Shown: positions 10,615 to 21,349 of the stretch, one piece after another
Position numbering within the stretch: position 1 is the stretch's first letter
How the letters are laid out: each line of letters starts with the position of its first letter
Origin: Haplosporangium gracile
Lineage: Eukaryota; Mortierellomycota; Mortierellomycetes; Mortierellales; Mortierellaceae
Assembly (NCBI GenBank): GCA_015499985.1
Contig: JAAAUF010000456.1
Coordinates: forward strand, 1 to 32,781
DNA: 32,781 nt
Reading direction: 5' to 3'
Notes under the pieces: model-generated
Told to the model about the DNA's origin: nothing
The model's database searches: none
The model's input: only the letters and a program-made list of their open reading frames with translations
Made by a program: the position numbers and the translations under genes

Positions 10615-12317
10615 TTACAGCTCAGGACTGTACCATCGGGCAAAGACCTCGGGATGGCACCGATGTACCGTCTCGAAGATGTGATCACCATTGCTCCAGG
10701 TTCCTCGAGAGCGACAAGAAACCTCTTCAGTAACAATATCCTCCCCCTCGGTTCTGGCATCCTCCTCACCATGAATATCAAGTGCATCCATCAATCCCTC
10801 GAGCTCATCTTTTTCAGTCCCCGATTCGGAATCTGACTCCTCCATCAATGAAGAGGACGACATCGAAGGTGCCAGAGCCCTGGGACCAGCTGAGAGTTGT
10901 GGAATGCGGTGTGGGATCTTGGCGTTGAGGGTAGGGTCAAAAAAGAAGGGGATGCTATATCGGTCCTGGTCTGAGGTGTTGTTCAGGACACGATGAATCG
11001 TCGCATGGTACAAGCCACCCGTCAACCGCTCGATCGCCTCGCCCATGGTAACAATAAAAGTATCGGGGATGGGATGCGTATCCATCCACTCGCCCGTCTT
11101 GGGGTCCTGGCCTTGAAGACCACCAACCATATCTTGGAGCAAGACGGTCAAGAAGCCCGTATCCTTGTGAGCGCCGCATCCGATAGTAGCAGCCTTATCA
11201 ACCGAGGGGTATTTGGCACACTTGAGACGGTAGTAAGGTGTTTGACCAAACATGGTTCTGAAATAAGAGGCCTCAAGTTCCAAGGAGAGAGCGACGGCCT
11301 CCATGAGGTGCTGAGACAAGATCTCAAGCTCGGTCATGAAACTGAGGATAGTTGACTGAAACTCAGGGAGGGCGGCAAGAGTGGTGGCTGGCCATTGGTT
11401 GGGGCCTTGAAGACCATGGTAGTTGGGCGAGATGGAGGGAGCAAAGCCTTCGAGTGGTGCCTGCTCTGGTGCGAATTGGAGCTGTTCACGGTGGTCGACC
11501 TGGTTGTTTGTGAGCTCTTCGCCTATACCCCAGTTAGACAGGGAGAAATAAATTTTGTGGTTAGAGAAATGAAAAAGAATTTAACGGTTAAGAAGAGGAA
11601 TGGTACTGCTGTCCTTTGAAGACTAAAGGGCGGATGGGAATTAACAGAAGGTAGAGAAATAAATGAGGTCTCCTGAACTAACTTCGTATTCAGAGGGAGC
11701 CAGAAAAAAAAGGCACAAGGGAGAGGGAGGGGGTCCAGCTACCGTTCAGGTTAGGAATATAACGGTCGGCGCTCACTCCTTCAATGTGCTAAGAAGGAAA
11801 TAATTACAAGAAAAGGGCGCAAACAAGACACACAACCCACTAAGGTTGAAATTTTCTAGGTCTCCAAAATTACGCGACCAAAGGGAAGAAGGGGGCAGGG
11901 AGAGCAAAAACTAGCAGTAAAGAGAAAGAGAGCCCACGAAAACTTACCAATAAGTTTGTAGCCTCTGAAGTGGGGGCTGTTACCAATCATCATCTTCTTC
12001 TTTTCCTCGAGCGGCAACGAAAAGTAGTCTCGAACAGTCTGCATAGCACCGGTTGTCAGCTCGGTGGCGACGCCGTGGTCCTTGATGTAAAAGGTGCCGA
12101 TCGTCATCAGCGACTGACGCATTTCTTGCAGGAATTGCGTTCGTGTTTCAGGAGCGAGATAATCTCGAAGGGACAGAGTCTTGATAACAGGCAGGGAGGT
12201 ATTGTTGTTGTTATTGGAAGGAGATGCTGCATTAATGGCCGTCGTCATCATCTCACACTTGAGGAGGGGCATGGCAGCAGTACCAGTAGCGGCGTCAGTG
12301 GTGGCAGGAGACATCAT
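10615..12317 (-). CDS. 2-oxoglutarate/Fe(II)-dependent dioxygenase (isopenicillin N synthase-like)
   Basis: Two coding exons, 12317-11948 and 11522-10615, join through Gly124 (G|GC) to give 425 aa. The first half reads RDYLAPETRTQFLQEMRQSL, FYIKDHGV and HFRGYKLIG|EELTNN, the N-terminal domain of the IPNS-like family. The jelly-roll domain has the iron ligands H242-x-D244 (GAHKDTGFLTVLLQD) and H300 (HATIHRVLNN), and the 2OG-binding R311-x-S313 (RYSIPFF). So it should oxidise a small molecule using Fe(II), O2 and 2-oxoglutarate; the substrate cannot be told. Unusual is a Ser- and acid-rich insertion at about 334-398 (SSSSLMEESDSESGTEKDE) before the last helix. I chose the MMSPATT start at 12317; the frame is open upstream to a Met at 12458 whose extra 47 residues look like leader. 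No biosynthetic neighbours are seen. Confidence 0.88.
11523..11945 (-). other. Dioxygenase intron (about 423 nt)
   Basis: The donor GTAAGT lies after exon base 11948 (GT at 11947-11946) and the acceptor TATAG ends at 11523. Splicing restores the family sequence GYKLIG-EELTNNQVDHREQ. A 46-nt open stretch at 11743-11788 flanked by AG and GT is out of phase and was not used. Confidence 0.8.
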
Positions 12318-13244
12318 GGATGTAGTAGGGTGTTCGAGAGCGCGCACAGACACGATCAAAAGTAAAGAGTAGAGGGCGTGAGGTAAAGCAGGAACAGAGG
12401 GACAAACAAGATGGAGACTAGAAATGAGGACAGGTAGGGATGAGGGTATGGATGGCACTAGTGGTTGGATTCAGGAGTGACTGGAAGGTAGAGGATGTGG
12501 CGTACGATTTGTTGTTAATGAGCTTGTGAAACGTTTTCGGAAGTCTAGCAAACAGTTACGAGCAAAGCAATTACTGCATGCGGCCAGGGGTGGCATGAAT
12601 GAGCAGAGGAAAAGAAAGTTGCATAAGCTTGGGTAAGTGTATTGATTCTTCAACTGTGTCATCGCCCAGTTAAAAAAATTGGCGCAATTGACATGGGTCC
12701 ATCTTGGTCTGTCCATTTTGCGAGAGCGTCTCTTACCGTAATGAGAGAAGATAGGGACGATGTTATTTTTACTTGAATTGAAGACAGCAATAGGCGATCT
12801 TGTATTCAGGTTGAGGGGTTGGAATGATGTCGAGAGTGTAGCGAAAGGTAGATGTGGTGGGAATGGAGGAAAAGGGATGAGAATGCGATGAAGAGCTACT
12901 CGAAAGGTAGAGGGGGTTGGTATATGTGTGTGATGCTGGATGGGATATGGCAGCGAATGTGCTATTGCTATGCTTGGGTATATGGTTCAATAACAGGACG
13001 ATGGACTATGGAGGAGAGGAAGACAAAGGAAAGCTGCTTTTTGAAGTTTTTGTATGGCTAGTTTTTGGATAATGGCAACAAAGTAAATTCAGGAAGAAGG
13101 CAGACTGGTGGTGGTACGACAAAAGAAGAAAACAATTGATTTGAGGTGGGGTGGCAGTCTGCCGTTTTATACCCATGGACCTCGATCCAGTTTATGCTCT
13201 GTAGTCATGCAGAACCGATACAATTGAACTAAATAGGAAGCGGC

Positions 13245-13260
13245 AAAAAAAAAAAAAAAA
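13245..13260 (+). repeat. Poly-A tract (16 nt)
   Basis: This is an uninterrupted A run. It is not preceded by anything resembling a retroposed gene, so it is probably simple slippage. Confidence 0.85.
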
Positions 13261-13710
13261 GGGTCTGTGGTGGAAATCGATGCATTGACGCACACGCACA
13301 AACAGATATATACAAACAGGTACACACGCAAAGGCTCTAACATTCAACATACAACAACCGATCTCTTTCAATTGAACGAGAAAAGGGAGGGAAGTAGATG
13401 GAGACTAAGTACTGCTGTCTACTTGTCACTGGTGTGTGCACTCGAAAGCATCGTTGTTTGTGTTCTCATGTTGTCGTTTGACTCTTTCAACAGGGTGGCA
13501 ACATCACCGATGATGAGGACACCCATGATGAATTAGTATTTCGAAAATAGTAAGACAACATCAAGGCTAATTGAGGTTGAATAAAAAAGAGGGGGTGGAG
13601 ACTTTCAGCATTGCTCTATTCACTTTGTGTGTGAATGAATGGGCAAATCTATATGTTGGGCTCAGAGAAAGGATCGTTCCGAACCATGGACTAGAAGTGA
13701 GAAGCCATAC

Positions 13711-13800
13711 CAGAGGGAGAGTGAGGGAGAGAGAGAGGGAGGTCCGTTCGAGCGCGAGTCAAGGGGAAAGGAAGGGGAAGAGGAGTGAGTGAACAAGTGA
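13711..13800 (+). repeat. Purine-rich GA tract
   Basis: The plus strand is overwhelmingly G and A (AGGGAGAGTGAGGGAGAGAG and similar runs), interrupted by a short mixed segment near 13743-13757. On the minus strand it is CT-rich, as in fungal promoter leaders, and it lies upstream of the minus-strand dioxygenase gene. Confidence 0.6.
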
Positions 13801-14725
13801 GTGAGCCTATGCAAGTATGGACGGGTCTGAGCCATAGAGAGTGAGTGAGTGGGTGGGAGGGAAAGGTGGGGTGGAAAAAGGTGTTTGCTTGTTTGTTTGT
13901 TTGATAATTTGAGCTCGACAAGAAGAGAAGGGCTGGTTGGAATGGATCCTCCACGTTGATAGGGAAAAGGGAGGAAGAAGGAGGAAGAAGGAAGGACGAG
14001 AAATGCGAGCGATAGAGGTGAGCGAGTGTAGCCTTTTTTGTTGTATGTGTGGAGAGAATTGAAATAGGGAGAGAGGACAAGGTCGAATCTGTCAGGGGAA
14101 GGGGAAGAAAAAGGAACGATACACAAATGTAAACAGACAAACAAATAACAGCAACAAGCAAAAAATGTAAGTACGGTCCTTCGTGTCTTCACTTCAGGAT
14201 ACAAGTTGCAGGATAGGCACGGATCAATGCCTTTTCGCTTTTTTGTTGCTATTGTTCCACATAGCCATACTTCACTTTTCCTTTTAATCAGATCGCCTAT
14301 TCACTCATTCCTCCTTCGATCAAGGCTCAGCTGTGTTGTAATCTCTTGCTGTACAATGTCTGACCTGTCTCAGTCACATTCAAGGTCAAAGCGGATGAAA
14401 AAAAGGGAGTAAAAAAAAGTGTTCATTGACGGCGATATTGGAAAAGGGCTCTAACAAGGAATTGCATTGCAAGGGTCACAAAAAAAAGGTTGTTCTTTTT
14501 GGGGTCCCAATCGAGTAAACCACACCATTATACGTCCTTGGGGATACAACGCAAATGAACATGGAGAAGGGTTGAAAGGAAAGAAGAAAAGAAGAAAAGA
14601 GCGACGCTTGCTTCTATGTCGAGTACAGCTCCCTTGTTGTCTTTCATGTAAGTCATTCTTGTCGTTTATGCTCCTTTTCTTGAGGGTCATTTTTCGAACT
14701 ACATGCGCTTCTCTTCTCTCCACAT

Positions 14726-14733
14726 TGACGTCA
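14726..14733. promoter_or_regulatory. TGACGTCA (CRE/bZIP palindrome)
   Basis: This is the second perfect 8-bp CRE-type palindrome in the window, in the middle of the long intergenic region and more than 2 kb from any called gene. It may be part of a distal regulatory element or a chance match. Confidence 0.3.
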
Positions 14734-17700
14734 GATCTCCCTTTTTTTTTTGAGCGATTGCACCCACCCATGTACGTTGATACCCATTCGTATCATCATT
14801 TCGTTCATTTTCCTCTTTAATATACCATTGATGTATATGAGAAATAGACCCAATTCTGTCCCCACTCAACATCACACACTAAATCCGTCTGAACAATCGT
14901 TTCGCTTTTTCTCAAAGGTGGGAGCACGTCTTTCTCTCTGTTGAAACAAAACGTGTTCATTTGCCGTTCGACTGTTTCTATCCTTCTCCTTCTTTCTCTC
15001 TCTCCCTCCTACCTGCTCTCATGTTACTCGCGAACTTTCACCTCCTTTCCTTCCTTGACCATTTACCATTGTGTTATTTTTAACCCACCAAAGGGCTTCT
15101 TTTTGTTCGGCTAGTTCGTTTCATCCAGGAAAGGTCCAGGCGACTCTTCTTCCTCATCTGCTTTTCATTTCATTTCATTTCTCTGTTTTGCAGAAAAATA
15201 CGTCCTTTACTATCGTCATGACCAACGACCCAACAACCTCGTTAAATGAATGTTACAAGTTATGAACCGCATGTGCGTGAGGAAAGTAAAAAAGGCAGCA
15301 GCACCCCACTTTTTAATGAGCCTTCCGCCCCCGCTGCCCTGTAAGTTAGATCGTTTCCTTCTCGTCACAACAAACAAACAATTGGTCGAGATTTCATTCC
15401 TCAATTCAGATCTGACTCTTTATGAGGGGCAGCGCACCGAGAAGAGAAAATGAGAGATATGAATGAATCGAACTTGATCGACGTTACTGTGCCACTGCCT
15501 GCTTTACCATTTGCAATTATGCTTTGTAGAAAGCGCGCTTGCTTTCTTGTCTTTTTTCATCTTACTTTTTTTGACCCGCGCAAAGCAAATTCCGCAATGC
15601 AGACTCAGTAAGGGAGGACGCGACATTACCTTTTTTTGCATTAAGAATTCATAGACCCACTTTCTATCGCCATCCTACCTCTCCTACTCCTTGTCCTCCT
15701 CCTCGTCTCATTCAGGGACGTGGAAAGGAGCCGATCCTACGATAGAAAAGAATGAATAAGAATAATGCAAAAAAAAAGAGGGAGAGAGAGACTGAAAGGG
15801 ATCGAAGGGGTGGAATTTTTTTTTCGTGCTGGCGAGCAAGCTATGCATGTCTAGCTTCTTGCTTTTCAATATACTGTTCTGTGTAAGCACAGTTCGCGTT
15901 CTGAACCTAAACAAAAGAGCATTGCCTCGAATCGCGCATCTAAGCTGGAATTTTGAACAAACTAGATAATGGGTTTTAGGAGGGAAGTACTTGCTGGGGC
16001 AGTAAGTAACAAAAGACAAACAATCAAACAAACAAAAAGATAGGATGCTGAAAAGAGAATAAAGAGTGGAACTGGTTCCTGGAACAGAATACATGAAAGA
16101 TAAGAAAAAGAATGATGTAGACGCACAAGGAACGAAGAAAATCGTTGACAGAGACACATTGGTACAATATAGTTTTTCTACGCATGACCCGGCAATAGAG
16201 AAACCTAGAGAATCCTGCATTTGAATGGGGTGAACTATGTCAGCACATCTTTAGTAATTGGCCCATCAAGCGTCAGTGATTTGGTACATCAGTGGCACTG
16301 ATCCAACTAATACTTATTCACCATCCTTTGCTTGTTTGTTGAGTCGTGCTTTGTTTTAATAGCTTTTACTAATGTAGCCCTATTTAAAGGTACGAAATAC
16401 CGGACAAGCTCAAATTATTGTTTTTGTTCATAAAAAAAACAATAGTTTGCTTCTTTCACGATTCCGCTAAACTAAACATCGTCCCCTAAAGAAAAAGAGG
16501 AATTTGAAGGAGCGCGAGCTGCACAAGTGTTTCGCGCATGTCTACTCTGGTGTGTTTTCGTCTTTTCTGTCTCCTTGTCGCCTTGCATGACTTTTTTATT
16601 TTTAATCTGCATTCATGCGTTGTACTCCCCATTCCTTCGAGCATAGCACTTTTTTTATTAGAAACGATGTAGGTGTGCTTTAGATCTAACCTCTTCTATG
16701 TATTTTTTTCTTCCTTTCGTTTTTTTTTGTCGCGAGGTCGCTACCCTTCACATTTCTTGTTGTACAAACTTTCCCACCTCCTTCCTCTGCACTCGTAGGT
16801 AACATTCTACATATATGAAAAAGATATCAAAAGGAGTCCATTTATGCTGCTTTTGGGAAGATCGTGCGACTGGCAATTGTAGAATGAAAACAATCTCGAT
16901 CACAAAATAGAATGGGAGTACAAGATCCAGACAAGGCAATTTCCTGAAATTTTAACTAGCTGCCCTTACATGTTTGTTTGTTTGCTAGAAGGAGAAAGAG
17001 AGGGGAAGAGGACACACTCCTGCATACAAGTTGTTCAGGTCCTTTCTCCTCTTTTCTTTTTATCTTTCTCTTAGTGTGAATACTGTAGTCGTAGGGTTAA
17101 ATTGCGATGCTGCATTCACAAGACGAGGCGAAAAGAAATAGCAGTCCTTCAACTCCTTCTCATCGACTCGCATTACTTTCGCTCGTCTCCTTATCATCCC
17201 TTCCTTCTACCCTTCCTTTCTATAGCCCATCCAATGTAGCCTTAACATTAAAGTGAGCGCCTCATTTACCCATAATCAATCCACAAAAAATGCTCTGGCC
17301 TTTCCCGTCCCTCTAGCTCACCAATTATTGGCTTTATTTTGTCGTACAACCCGTTTATTCCGTCGTTGCTACCCTTCTTCGCTTTCGCCAATGGTCAATG
17401 CTTTTCCTTTTTCCTCTTCATGGGGACGGATGGACGCCGCTCAAGTCTAGAATGCTTCCCATACTGGTCACCATTATTGTGGGACAAAGCAGGGGGAGAG
17501 ACGCAGACGGACAGAAAGGGGACGATGGGTGTACAGAAGATTAGAGCCAAAACAAGAGTACATTTTTTTTCTTTCGCTGTCTATTTTTTCCATTGCCTTT
17601 CCTTTATCCTCAGAAACGGAGAGTCATAAACCTTCGCATGCCTTGATACCCTTGAACTATGTGCTACCATCTCCCACTCTCTTCCTTCCTCGTTTTTCAC

Positions 17701-18148
17701 CCTCGTTTCCTTTTCATGTTCCCCATTTTTTCGCCCCATTCTTTTTTGCTTTCTCGGTGTCTGTTCCGCATGTGCTCCGACGGAGACCCCCGAGTTTGCC
17801 TGCATGCCTGCAAGCCTGCCTTTGTCCTGCCTGTCGAGGCGAGAGAGAAAGAGAGGGTAAGAGTGAGAGGGAAGTGAGAGATCGAGACGAGAAAGGGGAC
17901 GAACTGCCCGCCGAAATATCTGAGCATCCCATCCTTCACCATTTTCTTCCGCCTCCTCGACGGTTTGGTTTACTCGTCGTCGCCATATGGTAGCTCGTGT
18001 TCTCATTGGATATCGGACATGCAGTTCATATGGCTCGAGCTCCATTCTAATGCATTTTTCTCGCTGCTCCGTTGTTTTTCTCTCTCTTTAACTCCAATGC
18101 TTGGGATTGCATGCTTTCTACACAACCCTGTCAATCCCTTACTTCCTC

Positions 18149-18151
<3 letters not shown>

Positions 18152-18183
<32 letters not shown>
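18152..18183 (+). repeat. (CT)16 microsatellite
   Basis: Sixteen perfect CT units are followed by further CT-rich sequence with TCTTC-type units to about 18210. A hypervariable simple repeat is expected here. Confidence 0.95.
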
Positions 18184-18187
<4 letters not shown>

Positions 18188-19006
18188 TTCTCTTCTCTTC
18201 TCTTCTCAACTTTCTTCATCCTTCTTTTCGTTTCCATGATAAGCTATCTGTGCGCCAAAAAATATAGGCTTTGCATAAATGACCAAAAAAAAGGATGAGA
18301 AGCATTGAGTAGGTGAAATGATACACCTGTATGAAAAAAACAAGCAAGGGAAAGCACAGCTCTCAAACACACACGATTTAGACCATCCTTTAGAGAAAGA
18401 TATAAACCTAGGAAATGTAAAAAAAAACGGAGTCGTCCGTGTTTGTTCTCGTTTGAGTTGAATTTGCAAATTGAGAACAGGCAACGGAGGGAATGCGAGC
18501 GACGAGACAGGGAGACAAGGCCGCGAAAAAAAGACGTGTGAGGAGACTAGAGTTCATTCTAATTTCCTTCCTCTTCTCTAGTTTTATTGTGTGTCGTGAT
18601 GACTTGACTAGAGGACTGGCGGTCATGCCTTTGGAACGGTCACAAGCAAGCCTGATCCCACCCCTTCTCCCTCGGTTCATATATATTTCGACAAAAAAAA
18701 AAAAAAAGGAGCAACAAAAATAGCGTGCATGGATGGGGGCGAACGGACCGACCGTGCCCAACGATTGTTTTTCCGCAAAAAGACATCAACAAACAACTGT
18801 TTTTGTATGTCTATGTGCCTGTATTTCGATACACACATTGGTTGTTGTGGGAACGAGTGGAATTGACAGTTGCTGTTTACTTTTTTTTTCTGCGAAGGCG
18901 TCGAAGAGGAAGGGAGAGAGCGGAAATGAATAGACGTTTCCTTCCAACCGTCGCCCCAGCATTATCCAGTCTAGTCCAACCAGCCATGGAGGTTTTTTTT
19001 TTTTTT

Positions 19007-19016
19007 NNNNNNNNNN
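19007..19016. other. Assembly gap (10 N)
   Basis: Ten Ns directly follow a T run (18993-19006). The fixed length suggests a scaffold gap of unknown true size, so a gene or repeat could be missing here. Confidence 0.97.
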
Positions 19017-21349
19017 CATCCTTTTCGCTTCGTAGTTTGAAAATTTGGCTGTTGGGATGTAAGGTGAGGGAAGGGAAGTGAGTTCACCTTGTTTGGGCCG
19101 AGAGGGGGAGACCCACAATCCTGAGCATCAAGACGAATGAATCCGTCTGCGCGATCATCGTTCAGGAATAAAATGAATGTGATCGCCAGATCTGGCATGT
19201 GGGATACCAAAAGAAGCCGAGCTGTGAACCCCCTTTGTGCCGATTTGCGATCGGGTTTCCAATTTTTAAAAAGTAGCGAGTAACAGTTGTACACTAACTC
19301 CAACTCCACTACAACATGGGATCAAGCGAGAAAGAAGTACGAGCCGAATGGATGAACTTTGAATAAAGGAAATCAGCAAAGAATCAGCAATAGCGGCAGT
19401 GGCAATGACAGCAACAAGCGCTTGGAGTGCGCGGTTTGGGCTAAAGCGACTGTGACTGGGAATGGTTAAAAGTCAATGCGCAATGTGCCTATCAAAGCGT
19501 TAACAAAGGGGAGAGGGAAGGAAAGGCAAAAGAGGAAATGTCTACCTGTGGAGAAAAAGGGTTGACCTTGCTCATGCCACAATGGTAATGGGAGATAGAT
19601 GATAAGAGCGGGAAGAAGAGATAGAGGAAAACGGAAGAGGCTGAAAGGACGTCATGGACGCGTTCTCATTCGATGTGTTCCTGTAAAGTAGATCCTGCAA
19701 AGTTTCCGACCCTATTCAATATCTCGAATGCAAATGTGGACCATGCGCTCTAAGTAAAGCATTTAGGCAAAGAGAGAAAAGGAATAGAGAAAATAAACGA
19801 GTATATCGGTTTATGCAACTATCTTTGGTCAAGATGGCGCGCGTTCTTTGCTTTGGATATGGTCGCTCAACGCTTGGCAAGCGAAAAGGAAAGGTACTGT
19901 TGTGTTTGCTGCAGAAAAAAAAAGAAAAAACAGTAAAGCTGTCGAGCAACAGTAGTGTGTTTATAGATACCTAAAGAAAGGATAGTGAGGCTCAAATGAC
20001 TCAAAGTAAAAAATAAAAATGTTTGTTGTTTGCCACGGTCATGAAGCGAGCCGGGAAAATAAAAATCAAGAAAAAAAGAGGGAGCCGGCCTGCGAGGGGG
20101 GGCCAACAAAATAGCAGAAATGCAAGCCCTGTACATTTATATTTTATTGTTCTTCCAAGACCACGATGTGTAAGTGAGCCTGGTCCTGTACGACCCCTTT
20201 TCTCCTCTCTTTGCCCCCTCTCCTCAGTTTGTTCGAGCTGTGGTGGGAGAAATGGATGGAAGGATGGACGAGGGGCAATCAACAAAGAAGGACTGGAGGT
20301 CATTGTTCATCAGTGAGCGTACGGGACGAGAAGTAAGGTTGAGCCTGAACAGCGTTGAGGGACAATTCAAGTTGGACGAGAGTACAAAGGAAATCTTTCC
20401 TCTGCTGTCCTTTTCCCCTCCCAGCCCAAGCGAGGGAGAGACAAACCAAAGCGACAGGATAGTGGGCCTCGCCAAACAAGATTATTTCTTCAGCCGCCAC
20501 TCGGCTTGCTCCTATACCCAAAAAAAATATACTTCTTTTGAGTTCGACTAGCACATCACCCTATCCGATTTTTATTAGCCTGCTGCTACTTGTTTGTGTT
20601 GTTTACTTGATTGTTTATATATGTGCTGTTTTTTGATGGTGTCAACAGACACACAGAAAGGATGGCAGAAGAGAGGCTGAAGATACGTTTCTGTCTCCCT
20701 CCTTGAGTGTTGCGATACCTTTACTTTTGACGTTCAACTTCTTGTGGTATTGTTACGGCTCCTTGTTTTTTTTGTCTTCTCTCTTTTTCACTCCATCCGA
20801 TGGTTTTGTTCACCAGCTCATTCCTCGCCACCTCCTTCCATTCTTCCAGCCGACTCTTCCTTTTCTCGGTCATTTCCTTAGCACCAAACGATTTTTTCGG
20901 CGTTCACAACTTTTCTTCTCGCTCGACTTCCTCCATTCCCTTTCTCACTCCATTCCTCCAAAGAGCAACTTTTTTTCTCTCCTCCACAATCAAAAGTGCC
21001 ACCCCCGACTGAAACTTTCTAGGTTTGTGGCTAATGGTGCCTGGCGAACTGATAACGAACATCACCGACTACGATCAGCGGAGGGAATCTCGTATTCATG
21101 GTCACCCTATGCGAGAAGAGATAATGATTTCCTTTGGCAAACAGACAATCGCAGGGGGGTGGCGAAAATGAAGAGTGACATCGTATGTGAGAGAGTGAAG
21201 AGGAAGGGGATGTGGTCGAATGGTGCGGGTGTGTGCTTGGACCATTCATTCCTGTTAAGGTGACATGATTGCGACGAACATTTTCTTAACAATACCCGTC
21301 GCCCTCTTATCTTGTTCTCCCCAAATAGATCACACAAAGAAGGCACATA
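19017..21349. other. Long intergenic region, right part / Myb gene leader
   Basis: This 2.3-kb stretch runs from the gap to the Myb start. Plus-strand CT-rich sequence fills about 20700-21000, then the composition becomes mixed. CCCCAAATAG at about 21321-21330, some 20 nt before the start codon, could be the 3' splice site of a leader intron. Open frames at 20174-20551 and 20703-21263 have no recognised features and are treated as chance. The region is probably promoter plus 5' leader of the regulator gene. Confidence 0.5.

Larger units (their letters stand above)
12318..19006. other. Long intergenic region, left part
   Basis: This 6.7-kb stretch runs from the dioxygenase start to the assembly gap. 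It contains polypurine patches (about 13710-13770, 13965-14000) and polypyrimidine patches (about 14980-15060, 17660-17720, 18150-18215), TTTG-type short tandem units near 13888 and 16973, a 16-A run, one TGACGTCA, and many small ORFs of Ser/Pro/Phe/Leu-rich composition that merely reflect CT-rich DNA. No domain, splice-consistent gene model or structural RNA could be supported. Part of it is presumably the promoter and leader of the dioxygenase gene. Confidence 0.55.

Noticed and set aside
11743..11788. A 46-nt open stretch (HIEGVSADRYIPNLNG) flanked by AG and GT inside the dioxygenase intron, as a possible exon
   Set aside because: Its phase does not fit the strong GTAAGT donor before it, while direct joining of the two main exons gives the family sequence KLIGEELTNN. 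An open run of 46 nt is not significant.
13245..13260. Poly-A run as the tail of a retroposed gene copy
   Set aside because: No coding-like sequence or target-site duplication precedes it.
13662..14204. 180-codon Ser/Pro/Leu/Phe-rich minus-strand ORF
   Set aside because: The composition is what CT-rich DNA gives in any frame; an overlapping frame is also open and no family is recognisable.
17529..18045. Overlapping 154-codon ORFs on both strands
   Set aside because: Both are in CT/GA-biased sequence, lack motifs, and neither has a convincing start or splice context.
20174..20551. 125-codon plus-strand ORF with protein-like composition
   Set aside because: It opens at GTG; the first ATG lies well inside it, and no domain or flanking signals support it. 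It remains a weak possibility.
20703..21263. 186-codon ORF upstream of the Myb gene
   Set aside because: Its first half is the CT-rich leader and the second half shows no family. It is more likely a leader of the Myb transcript than a separate gene.
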